Below the pieces are notes generated by a model, which ran no database searches, was not told the DNA's origin, and worked only from the letters and a program-made list of their open reading frames with translations. From an uncultured Alistipes sp. (GTDB lineage: Bacteria; Bacteroidota; Bacteroidia; Bacteroidales; Rikenellaceae), in contig CAMWJM010000081.1 of the NCBI GenBank assembly GCA_947174575.1, forward strand, positions 1 to 6,167: 6,167 bases of DNA, in the 5' to 3' direction. This document shows positions 1 through 5,811 of this stretch, one piece after another (position 1 is the first letter of the stretch; the number at the start of each line of letters is the position of its first letter). The translations under genes and the position numbers were made by a program.

Positions 1-1065
1 GGGAACGCCGAAATCTTCGATGGTGTCGATGTCCAGATATTCGTAGTAGAGCACCGCATTGCCGCAATAGCTGCGGGCGGCGCCCTGTTCGACCGGGATG
101 AGGCACTCGTCGTCGTCGGGAATCGGCGCTACGGCGATCGTGCCGCGGTCGACGTGGGCGACATGCTCGCGCGCATAGAACCGCTTGCCGGTGGCTTGCT
201 GGTCGAGGGCGCGGCAGAGGGCGTCGATCACGTCGCCCTTGAAGCCGTAGGCCGAGCTGAGGAGTTCGTAGATCACGAAAGCGCGCGGAAAGGCCGGGTC
301 GATGCGGTCGAGACGGATCGTGTGGATGCCGTCGTGCTCGACGACCGCTTCGCGGCGGATGCGCTCGATGCCGTGGTCGATGAAGAGCTGGGCGTCGGTC
401 AGGTGGCCGATGTTGCGCTGCATGAGGGCCGTGAACTTGGGGTTGATCTCCCGAATGCGGGGGATGAGGCCGAGCCGGATCTTGTTGCGCAGGTATTTGG
501 TCGAGCGGTTGGACGAATCTTCGCGGAACGGAATTTTTTCGGCTACGGCGTATTCGAGGATCTCCTTGCGCGAAGCGAACATCAGGGGGCGGACGATGCG
601 GCCCGCCTGCGTCGAGATGCCCGTCAGGCCGCGCAGCCCCGTGCCGCGCAAGAGGTTGATGAAGAACGTTTCGATCGAGTCGTCGGCATGGTGCGCCACG
701 GCGACGGCCGTGTAGCCGTGCTCGCGGCACAGCTCCTCGAACCAGGCGTAGCGCAACCTCCGGGCCGCCATCTCCATGGATTCGCCCGTGCGCTCCATCT
801 CGGCGAGGGTGTCGAACCGCCGGTTGTAGCACGGCACTCCGAGCTGCGCGGCCTCGTCGGCCACCAGCACCTCGTCCTCGTCGCTCTCGGCGCCCCGCAG
901 CTGGAAGTTGCAGTGCGCCACGCCGATCCTGTAACCGCCGCGGGCGAAGAGCCGCAGCATGACCATCGAATCCACGCCGCCCGAAACGGTCAGCAACACC
1001 CGGTCGTCGGGCGCGAGCAGCCGGTTGTCCTCGATATATCGTTCGAATGCTTCGGGAAGAGCCAT
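1..1065 (-). CDS. tilS: tRNA(Ile)-lysidine synthetase TilS (partial, C-terminus beyond window)
   Basis: TilS is a cytoplasmic enzyme that uses ATP to attach lysine to C34 of the CAU anticodon of a minor tRNA-Ile, so that it reads AUA and is charged with isoleucine instead of methionine. The visible 355 codons read from ATG at 1065 toward the left edge. They show the N-type ATP pyrophosphatase P-loop SGGVDS at residues 28-33, HCNFQLRGAESDED at 51-64, AHHADDSIET at 124-133, GLTGI at 146-150, VRPLM at 158-162, and the block EDSSN..TKYLRNKIR at 182-197, which is characteristic of TilS and separates it from other PP-loop enzymes. The rest of the middle region is less conserved and the C-terminal TilS domain is missing only because the window ends. 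The start is chosen because it begins a normal distance before the P-loop. The gene lies 101 bases downstream of murB on the same strand. I see no TAnnTTTG box in that gap, so co-transcription with murB is possible but interrupted by an inverted-repeat element. Confidence 0.97.
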   Translation of the reverse strand, partial: MALPEAFERYIEDNRLLAPDDRVLLTVSGGVDSMVMLRLFARGGYRIGVAHCNFQLRGAESDEDEVLVADEAAQLGVPCYNRRFDTLAEMERTGESMEMAARRLRYAWFEELCREHGYTAVAVAHHADDSIETFFINLLRGTGLRGLTGISTQAGRIVRPLMFASRKEILEYAVAEKIPFREDSSNRSTKYLRNKIRLGLIPRIREINPKFTALMQRNIGHLTDAQLFIDHGIERIRREAVVEHDGIHTIRLDRIDPAFPRAFVIYELLSSAYGFKGDVIDALCRALDQQATGKRFYAREHVAHVDRGTIAVAPIPDDDECLIPVEQGAARSYCGNAVLYYEYLDIDTIEDFGVP

Positions 1066-1071
1066 GGTTTT

Positions 1072-1166
1072 CAATTCATAATTAAAAATTCACAATGCAC
1101 AATTTCCTTGACGGGCATTTCGTGCTTTTTATAAAATTTTGAATTGTGAATTATGCATTGTGCATT
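1072..1166. repeat. AT-rich inverted-repeat element between murB and tilS
   Basis: The gap between murB and tilS is strikingly AT-rich compared with its GC-rich neighbours and is built from a few short words repeated in opposite orientations. AATTCACAAT at 1087-1096 is the exact reverse complement of ATTGTGAATT at 1143-1152. AATGCACAA at 1094-1102 matches TTGTGCATT at 1158-1166. CATAATT at 1077-1083 matches AATTATG at 1149-1155. The arms flank a GC-richer centre at about 1108-1126. Because the words occur in a different order in the two arms, this is a mosaic rather than a single perfect hairpin. It could act as a weak terminator or mRNA-stability structure after murB, or be a remnant of a small dispersed intergenic repeat. 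I recall similar AATTGTG/AATTATG word repeats in Bacteroidales spacers but cannot check that here. Confidence 0.6.
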
Positions 1167-2177
1167 TTATAGTATGTTGACTTCCGTGTCGATCGCTATG
1201 CCGAACATGTCGCGTACGGCGGCCTGCACCTTTTGGGCCAGGGCCAGGACTTCGCCGCCCGTGGCGCCGCCCAGGTTGACCAGCACCAGCGCCTGCCGCT
1301 CGTGGACGCCCACGCGACCCTCGCGGTAGCCCTTCATGCCGGCTTTGTCGATGAGCCAGCCGGCCGCCAGCTTCGCCTTGCCGGCCTCCTGCGCCGGATA
1401 GAGCGGCATGTCGGGCCACTCCGCCCGGAGCCGCTCGGCCACGGCGAGGTCGACCGCGGGATTCTTGAAGAAGCTGCCCGCATTGCCCAGCTCTGCGGTG
1501 TCGGGGAGCTTGGCGCGGCGGATCGCGCAGATCGCGTCGCGGATGTTGCGCAGCGTGGCGCCGCCCCGGGCCTCGACTTCGCGCTCCACATCGCCGTAAC
1601 CCAGATGGGGCTGCGGCGTGCGCGAGAGGAGGATTTCGATCGCCGTGATGACTGCGCGGCCCCGCAGCTCGTGTTTGAACACGCTCTCGCGGTAGCCGAA
1701 CCGGCAGTGCTCGGCGTCGAGCGTCAGCATCGAGTCGCTCTCGACGCAGTACATCTCGACCCGACGGATCACGTCCTTGGCTTCGCGGCCGTAGGCCCCG
1801 ATGTTCTGCACGGGCGCGGCTCCCGCCTTGCCGGGGATGAGCGAGAGGTTTTCGATGCCCCACAACCCGTGCTCCACGGCCCAGGCCACCGCGTCGTCCC
1901 ACTCCGCACCGGCGTCGATGCGGACGCGGACGTGTTCGCCGAGGTCTTCGACGATCTCGATCCGCTGCGACGTGGGCGTGAGGAGCAGCCCCTCGTAGTC
2001 GCGCGTAAACAGGATGTTGTTGCCCCCGGCCAGCACCGTCCAGCGGTCGGGAATGCCTGCGGCGAAAACGGCCCGCAGCTCCTCCACGGTCTCGAACTCG
2101 ACGAGCCGGTCGGCATGCTGCCGGACATGGAAGCTGTTGCGGTCGCACAGGTCTATGCGGTGGAATTCTTTCGACAT
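1167..2177 (-). CDS. murB: UDP-N-acetylenolpyruvoylglucosamine reductase MurB (type I)
   Basis: MurB is the cytoplasmic FAD enzyme that reduces UDP-GlcNAc-enolpyruvate with NADPH to UDP-MurNAc, the second committed step of peptidoglycan synthesis. The 336-residue product has the FAD-binding segment GGNNILF at 51-57 and GIENLSLIPGKAGAAPVQN from 107, ending in IGAYG at 126-130. It has YRES at 162-165, with the conserved Arg at 163; GNAGSFFKNP at 231-240, with the catalytic Ser at 235; and a C-terminal Glu at 332 in TEVNIL, matching the proton-donating Glu of E. coli MurB. The segment LGYGDV (192-197) corresponds to the substrate-gating Tyr loop of type I enzymes, and the length agrees with E. 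coli MurB (about 340). The frame is open upstream to 2252, but that extension has no family resemblance and crosses promoter-like DNA, so ATG at 2177 is preferred. The gene is divergent from the DUF4301 gene and precedes tilS. Confidence 0.98.
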   Translation of the reverse strand: MSKEFHRIDLCDRNSFHVRQHADRLVEFETVEELRAVFAAGIPDRWTVLAGGNNILFTRDYEGLLLTPTSQRIEIVEDLGEHVRVRIDAGAEWDDAVAWAVEHGLWGIENLSLIPGKAGAAPVQNIGAYGREAKDVIRRVEMYCVESDSMLTLDAEHCRFGYRESVFKHELRGRAVITAIEILLSRTPQPHLGYGDVEREVEARGGATLRNIRDAICAIRRAKLPDTAELGNAGSFFKNPAVDLAVAERLRAEWPDMPLYPAQEAGKAKLAAGWLIDKAGMKGYREGRVGVHERQALVLVNLGGATGGEVLALAQKVQAAVRDMFGIAIDTEVNIL

Positions 2178-2183
2178 GATGCG

Positions 2184-2191
2184 CAAAGTTA
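2184..2191 (-). promoter_or_regulatory. Candidate -7 box for murB (TAACTTTG)
   Basis: On the minus strand TAACTTTG is an exact match to the Bacteroidetes primary-sigma -7 consensus TAnnTTTG and ends only six bases before the murB ATG. A good -33 TTTG is not evident; TTTAG at about 20-21 bases upstream is the nearest candidate. If it is used, the transcript would start at or within a few bases of the start codon. The match could be fortuitous, with the real promoter elsewhere. Confidence 0.45.
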
Positions 2192-2203
2192 GAAAATATT
2201 TCC

Positions 2204-2211
2204 TATCTTTG
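2204..2211 (+). promoter_or_regulatory. Candidate -7 box for the DUF4301 gene (TATCTTTG)
   Basis: TATCTTTG on the plus strand matches TAnnTTTG exactly and is the only full match in the 150-base divergent gap on this strand. A clear -33 element at the normal distance is not seen. Its use would give a leader of roughly 110 bases before the ATG at 2328. A weaker variant, TATCTTCG, lies at 2278-2285. Confidence 0.45.
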
Positions 2212-2224
2212 ACTAAAGTCGAAG
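2207..2224. promoter_or_regulatory. 18-bp dyad overlapping the plus-strand -7 box; possible operator
   Basis: CTTTGACTAAAGTCGAAG is an interrupted palindrome in which eight of nine base pairs are self-complementary (the pair 2210/2221 fails). It overlaps the end of the TATCTTTG box and the expected transcription start of the DUF4301 gene. The position suits a repressor site, but no regulator is encoded nearby and short AT-containing dyads can arise by chance. Confidence 0.3.
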
Positions 2225-2327
2225 ATACTCCCGCTCGGCAAAATGCAAACAAGTTCGCTTTTGCCCTCGCTTATACGTATCTTCGATAGAACCTCTTGCC
2301 GACTAACCTACAAAATATTCAGCAACT

Positions 2328-3761
2328 ATGTTTTCACAAGAAGACCTTCGACAGATCGCCGGACACGGACTGACGCCCGAAGCGGTCGAGCGGCAGATCG
2401 AAAATTTCCGCCGCGGATTCCCCTTTCTGAAAGTCGTGCGCGCCGCATCGCCGGGCGACGGCGTGCTGCTGCTCGACGAGGAGCGGGCCGACCGGGCCGC
2501 GGCACGCTATGAACAGGCGGTGGAGAAACTCTCGGTGGTGAAGTTCGTGCCCGCATCGGGCGCCGCCACGCGCATGTTCAAGGAGTTGTTCGAGTTCGTC
2601 AACGAGGGCAAGCGCGGCAAGGGCATCGACACGCTGGTGGAGCAGGTCGAGCGGTTCGCGTTCTGGCCCGAGCTGAAAGCCGTGCTGCCCGAGGGAGCCG
2701 ACGACCGGGCCTTGGTGTCCGCTATCGTGGGCGAGGGTCTCGACTACGGCAGCAAACCCAAGGGGCTGGTGACGTTCCACGCCTATCCCGAGGGGGCGCG
2801 CAAGGCCGTGGAGGAGCATTTGGTCGAGGGTGCCGCCTATGCCGCGTCGAACGGTGAGGCGAAGATCCATTTCACCGTCTCGCCCGAGCATCGGGCCGGG
2901 TTCGAAGCCCTGCTGGCCGAGAAGGTGCCTGTGTACGAGAAGCGGTTCGGCATCCGCTACGAGATTTCGTTCTCGGTGCAGAAGTCGTCGACCGACACCA
3001 GCGCCGTAAATCCCGACAATACGCCGTTCCGGCAGGACGACGGGCGGCTGCTGTTCCGTCCGGCGGGGCATGGCGCCTTGATCGAAAATCTGAACGAGAT
3101 CGCGGCCGACATCGTGTTCATCAAGAACATCGACAACGTGACGACCGACGCGCTGCGGGGCGATACGATTCGGTTCAAAAAGGTGCTGGCGGGCGTGCTG
3201 CTGGAGTTGCAGGAGCGGGCGTTCGGCTATCTGAAAGCTCTGGAGACGGGCGACGCCGACATGGAGCCGATCGCCGAATTCATCCGCAAAGAGCTTTGCG
3301 TCAAGCTGCCCGAAAAGTACGATGCCGCGCTGCTGCGCAGTATTCTCGACCGTCCGATACGCGTCTGCGGCATGGTGCGCAACGAGGGCGAGCCGGGCGG
3401 CGGGCCGTTCTGGGTGGCCAACCCCGACGGCACCGAGTCGCTGCAGATCGCCGAGTCGAGCCAGATCGCACCCGAGGATATGCCTTTGATGAAGTCGGCC
3501 ACGCACTTCAATCCGGTCGACTTGGTATGCGGCGTGCGCCGGGCCGACGGGGGTAAATACGATTTGCGCGAATATACCGATCCGTCGACGGGGTTCATCT
3601 CGTCGAAGTCGTCGGGCGGCCGCGAGCTGCGCGCCCAGGAGCTGCCGGGGCTTTGGAACGGGGCCATGGCGCGCTGGAACACGGTGTTCGTGGATGTGCC
3701 GATCGCGACTTTCTCGCCGGTGAAGGTGGTGCAGGATTTGCTGCGCCCCCAGCACCAGTAG
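2328..3761 (+). CDS. DUF4301 family protein, nucleotidyltransferase-like motifs
   Basis: This 477-residue protein matches my memory of the DUF4301 family, known mainly from Bacteroidetes and of unknown function. Visible landmarks in order are FVPASGAATRMFK at 73-85, KPKGLVTFH at 143-151, HFTVSPEH at 181-188, SFSVQKSSTDTSAV at 214-227, LLFRPAGHGAL at 241-251, IVFIKNIDNV at 262-271, GMVRNEGEPGGGPFWV at 348-363, ATHFNPVDLV at 391-400 and GLWNGAMARWNTVFVDVP near the end (441-458). There is no signal peptide or membrane segment, so it is probably cytoplasmic. My inference is that the ASGAATRMFK block plays the part of the glycine-rich nucleotide loop of GT-A pyrophosphorylases, and that RPAGHGAL followed by FIKNIDNV resembles the PPGHG...NIDN signature of UTP-sugar uridylyltransferases. 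An activated-sugar synthesis role is therefore plausible but unproven. The gene stands alone, divergent from murB and ending before a hairpin. The ATG at 2328 follows an A-rich leader without Shine-Dalgarno, and the family N-terminus begins there. Confidence 0.92.
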   Translation: MFSQEDLRQIAGHGLTPEAVERQIENFRRGFPFLKVVRAASPGDGVLLLDEERADRAAARYEQAVEKLSVVKFVPASGAATRMFKELFEFVNEGKRGKGIDTLVEQVERFAFWPELKAVLPEGADDRALVSAIVGEGLDYGSKPKGLVTFHAYPEGARKAVEEHLVEGAAYAASNGEAKIHFTVSPEHRAGFEALLAEKVPVYEKRFGIRYEISFSVQKSSTDTSAVNPDNTPFRQDDGRLLFRPAGHGALIENLNEIAADIVFIKNIDNVTTDALRGDTIRFKKVLAGVLLELQERAFGYLKALETGDADMEPIAEFIRKELCVKLPEKYDAALLRSILDRPIRVCGMVRNEGEPGGGPFWVANPDGTESLQIAESSQIAPEDMPLMKSATHFNPVDLVCGVRRADGGKYDLREYTDPSTGFISSKSSGGRELRAQELPGLWNGAMARWNTVFVDVPIATFSPVKVVQDLLRPQHQ

Positions 3762-3783
3762 CGGGCCGGGCGAATAAGCAAGA

Positions 3784-3814
3784 ACGAGGCGCAGGATCGG
3801 TTCCTGCGCCTCGT
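3784..3814. terminator. Strong hairpin between convergent genes, probable bidirectional terminator
   Basis: A perfect 13-bp stem (ACGAGGCGCAGGA at 3784-3796 with its complement at 3802-3814) closes a five-base loop, TCGGT. It lies 22 bases after the DUF4301 stop and 19 bases beyond the stop of the small minus-strand gene, so it is placed to end both transcripts. There is no proper U-tract on the plus strand (CGCATT follows). The minus strand continues with the modestly T-rich TCTTGCTT. Confidence 0.8.
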
Positions 3815-3833
3815 CGCATTCAGGAGGGAACGC

Positions 3834-4010
3834 CTACTTCTTGGTGTACTGGTTGTGACCCTCGGGATTGTGGACGCGCGAATTGCCGGTGCCCGTGCTC
3901 TTGCGGGCCGAGGCGGTGCCGCGCGAGGCGGTCGTGCGCGACGTTTTTTCCGACGACTTGCACTGGCTCGACTGCGAGCGTGCGGAAGTCTTGGAGGCAG
4001 ACTCTTTCAT
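3834..4010 (-). CDS. Small basic Ser/Thr-rich protein, 58 residues, unknown function
   Basis: The reading frame from ATG at 4010 to TAG at 3834-3836 encodes 58 residues. It begins MKESASKTSARSQSSQCKSS, is dominated by Ser, Thr, Ala, Lys and Arg, and has no hydrophobic segment, so it is predicted to be soluble, highly basic and largely disordered. The C-terminal tail changes character: SRVHNPEGHNQYTKK (44-58) looks like a compact conserved motif rather than low-complexity sequence. Support for a real gene comes from the A-rich leader AACTAAAAATTTAAACCGTT directly before the ATG, which is typical of Bacteroidetes genes, and from the stop codon falling just before the strong hairpin at 3784-3814. 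I do not recognise a characterised family. The composition would suit a nucleic-acid-binding or stress-related small protein, but that is speculation. It is convergent with the DUF4301 gene and divergent from the V-ATPase operon. Confidence 0.72.
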   Translation of the reverse strand: MKESASKTSARSQSSQCKSSEKTSRTTASRGTASARKSTGTGNSRVHNPEGHNQYTKK

Positions 4011-4348
4011 AACGGTTTAAATTTTTAGTTGAACATCCGGTCGCCCATAGGGAGCCGGTCGGTATGCCGGATGCACCGAAAGGGGCGCTCCGGTGTGTGT
4101 AAGGACTGCAAATCGTATACCAGAAAGGCGGGCGCCTCCGTTCGGGGCCGGGACCGGCGGGCAGACAAGACGGCGGGAGGACGAGGCGGGGCGGATGCCG
4201 GCGGTCGGCAGGGCGGCGGGGTTTTCGTCGATTTCGTCCGAATGTTGATGGATTGCGGATAAATTGTGGGTGCGCGGCCTTGCCGTTCTCGGAATCTTTC
4301 TTATATTTGTTGCGCGAAAAAACAATAATCAAAATCAGATAGATCGAT
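4011..4348. other. Divergent intergenic region between the small gene and the V-ATPase operon
   Basis: This 338-base spacer has no convincing gene; open frames through it on both strands have implausible Arg/Gly- or Pro-rich composition. Near the small gene it holds an inverted repeat, CATCCGG (4034-4040) with CCGGATG (4067-4073), enclosing a minor CCC-ATA-GGG hairpin and the direct repeat CCGGTCG. From about 4130 to 4222 the plus strand is strongly G-rich with many runs of two to four G. The last 70 bases become AT-richer and contain the operon promoter. I found no tRNA or recognisable riboswitch. Confidence 0.6.
4280..4309 (+). promoter_or_regulatory. Bacteroidetes-type promoter of the V-ATPase operon
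   Basis: TTG at 4280-4282 is followed, after a 19-base spacer, by TATATTTG at 4302-4309. Together they match the Bacteroidetes -33/-7 promoter (TTTG and TAnnTTTG with about 19-21 bases between). Transcription would start near 4313-4316, leaving a leader of about 35 A-rich bases before the subunit E ATG at 4349, without a Shine-Dalgarno sequence. This is the best promoter in the window and supports a single transcript for the ATPase genes. Confidence 0.8.
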
Positions 4349-4963
4349 ATGGAAAACAAACTGCAAGAGTTGACCCGCAAACTCTACGACGAGGGGTTGG
4401 AGAAAGGTCGCGCCGAGGCCGACCGTCTGGTGGCCGAAGCTCGCGCCGAGGCCGACAAGATCGTAGCCGACGCCAATGCCCAGGCCGACGAAATCCTCCG
4501 CCGGGCGCAGGCCAAGGCCGAGGATACGGAGAAGAACACCCTCACGGAGATCGCTCTGGCCGGCAAGCAGGCCGTGGCCCGCATCAAGTCGGAGATCGCC
4601 GAATTGATCGTCGCCGAGGCTGCGGGCGCCGGGGTCAAGGAGGCTGCGCTCGATCCTGCTTTCATTAAGGAGATGCTGCTCGCCGTGGCCCGCAACTGGA
4701 ACGGCGCCGATGCCGGCAAGGTGGAGCTGAAAGCCCTGCTGCCCGAGGGCGAACGGGCGAAGCTCGACGCTGCTTTCGAGCAGAACGCCAAGGAGCTGCT
4801 GGCGGCCGGCATCGAGGTGGGTTACTCCAAGGAGGTGAAGACGGGCTTCAAGGTGGGCGCCAAGGAGGGCGGCTACTACATTTCGTTCTCCGACGCCGAC
4901 ATCGAAGCGCTGCTGGGCGAATATCTGCGCGAGAAAGTCTCGTCGATGCTCTTTAAGGCGTAG
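4349..4963 (+). CDS. atpE: V-type ATP synthase/ATPase subunit E (peripheral stalk)
   Basis: Subunit E (also called NtpE) forms the peripheral stalk that holds the catalytic A3B3 head of the V/A-type rotary ATPase against the membrane part. The 204-residue product has the expected two halves. Residues about 1-90 form a long charged Ala/Glu-rich helix, including four successive 11-residue units at 21-31, 32-42, 43-53 and 54-64 (RAEADRLVAEA, RAEADKIVADA, NAQADEILRRA, then a diverged copy). This is the hendecad pattern of right-handed coiled coils. Residues about 100-204 form a globular domain with GFKVGAKEGGYYISFSD at 166-182, the end that contacts the head. It is first in the operon; the DUF2764 gene starts five bases after its stop and subunit A follows. 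The assignment rests on this architecture plus context, since subunit E is poorly conserved. Whether the complex pumps ions (H+ or Na+) or makes ATP cannot be told from this window. Confidence 0.92.
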   Translation: MENKLQELTRKLYDEGLEKGRAEADRLVAEARAEADKIVADANAQADEILRRAQAKAEDTEKNTLTEIALAGKQAVARIKSEIAELIVAEAAGAGVKEAALDPAFIKEMLLAVARNWNGADAGKVELKALLPEGERAKLDAAFEQNAKELLAAGIEVGYSKEVKTGFKVGAKEGGYYISFSDADIEALLGEYLREKVSSMLFKA

Positions 4964-4968
4964 GGGTC

Positions 4969-5802
4969 ATGTTCGCGACCAATTACTATACGCTCGTCGC
5001 CGGACTTCGCGAGTATGCGCTCGACGCCGACACCAAGGGCTTCGACGCACAGGCCATCGTCGCCGAGATTCTCGAAACGCTCACGGCCCGCGATGCGAAG
5101 CAGGTGCGGCTGCTCGACGCCTACTACGACTGCGAGAATCTGGCCGCGCTGCGTGCCGGACGTTCGTCGTTCTCGCCGCTGGGCAACTTCGCGCGCGAGG
5201 AGCTGGCCGAGGAGTTGAAGCATCCGACGCGCCTGCCCGAGGAGTTGGCCCGCGTGGTGCGCGCCTACGACGATCCGGAGGGCGAGGAGGCCGAGACGGT
5301 CGATACCGCCCGGAGCTTCGAGAAGTCGCTTTTCGCGGCCTATTACGACCTTTGCGAACGCAAGGGGTGTCGCTTTCTGCGCGAATGGTCGCTCTTCGAC
5401 CGCAATCTGCGCAACCTGACCGCCGCCGTGACGGCCCGTTCTGCAGGGCGTCCCGTGGAGGAGGTCATCGTAGGCGGAGGCGACGTGGCGGAGCAGTTGC
5501 AGCGCAGTTCGGCCGCCGACTTCGGACTGCGGGGCGAACTGGGTTACATCGACGCGGTGATCGCCGCTCTGGGCGACGAACAGAATCTGGTGGAGAAAGA
5601 GCGTCGGCTCGACCTCATCCGCTGGAACGAGGCGCTCGATCTGGCGACGTTCGACTATTTCGACATCGATGCCGTGCTCTCGTATGTGGTGCGGGTCAAC
5701 ATCGTGGCCCGCTGGACGAGGCTCGACCCGGCGCGCGGCCGCGAAATGTTCGCCCGGCTGCTCTCGGAGCTGGACGGCAAGGAACTGATAGAAAAACGAT
5801 AA
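4969..5802 (+). CDS. DUF2764 family protein of V-ATPase operon, likely subunit C counterpart
   Basis: This 277-residue protein matches DUF2764 as I remember it from Bacteroidetes V-ATPase operons. It opens with NYYTLVAGL (5-13), has FLREWSLFDRNLRN at 136-149, and a conserved C-terminal block from about 211 to 253 (ERRLDLIRWNEALD, then DYFDIDAVLSYVVRVNIVARWTRLD). It is mostly helical and acidic, with no signal peptide or membrane span. In V/A-ATPases subunit C (eukaryotic d) is the helical socket joining the central rotor stalk to the membrane ring. The position between subunits E and A, where subunit C usually lies, together with the N-terminal Tyr-Leu pattern and helical composition, suggests this is a divergent C subunit; that is inference. 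The gene begins five bases after the atpE stop, preceded by GGGG, and ends nine bases before atpA, so it is clearly translated from the same operon. Confidence 0.9.
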   Translation: MFATNYYTLVAGLREYALDADTKGFDAQAIVAEILETLTARDAKQVRLLDAYYDCENLAALRAGRSSFSPLGNFAREELAEELKHPTRLPEELARVVRAYDDPEGEEAETVDTARSFEKSLFAAYYDLCERKGCRFLREWSLFDRNLRNLTAAVTARSAGRPVEEVIVGGGDVAEQLQRSSAADFGLRGELGYIDAVIAALGDEQNLVEKERRLDLIRWNEALDLATFDYFDIDAVLSYVVRVNIVARWTRLDPARGREMFARLLSELDGKELIEKR

Positions 5803-5811
5803 AAGATAGGT

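Noticed and set aside
154..1134. Long plus-strand open frame opposite tilS
   Set aside because: It is the antisense shadow of a clearly recognisable tilS gene; its product is a His/Val/Asp/Arg-rich sequence with no family features.
2178..2252. N-terminal extension of murB by 25 residues
   Set aside because: The added residues do not resemble MurB, and the DNA contains promoter-like boxes and is AT-rich; the internal ATG at 2177 fits the family length.
2334..3755. 473-residue minus-strand frame covering almost all of the DUF4301 gene
   Set aside because: High GC at third positions keeps the opposite strand free of stops; the product is rich in His, Arg, Gln and Leu without motifs, while the plus-strand product is a known family.
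3784..3814. Hairpin considered as an attachment site or mobile-element end
   Set aside because: There is one copy only, with no transposase or integrase nearby and no flanking direct repeats; its position between convergent stops fits a terminator.
4029..4262. 77-residue plus-strand frame in the spacer
   Set aside because: Arg/Gly-rich composition explained by the G-rich DNA; no promoter or leader supports it.
3820..4380. 186-residue minus-strand frame across the small gene and the spacer
   Set aside because: It runs in a different frame from the 58-residue gene, crosses the ATPase promoter and start, and shows no domain.
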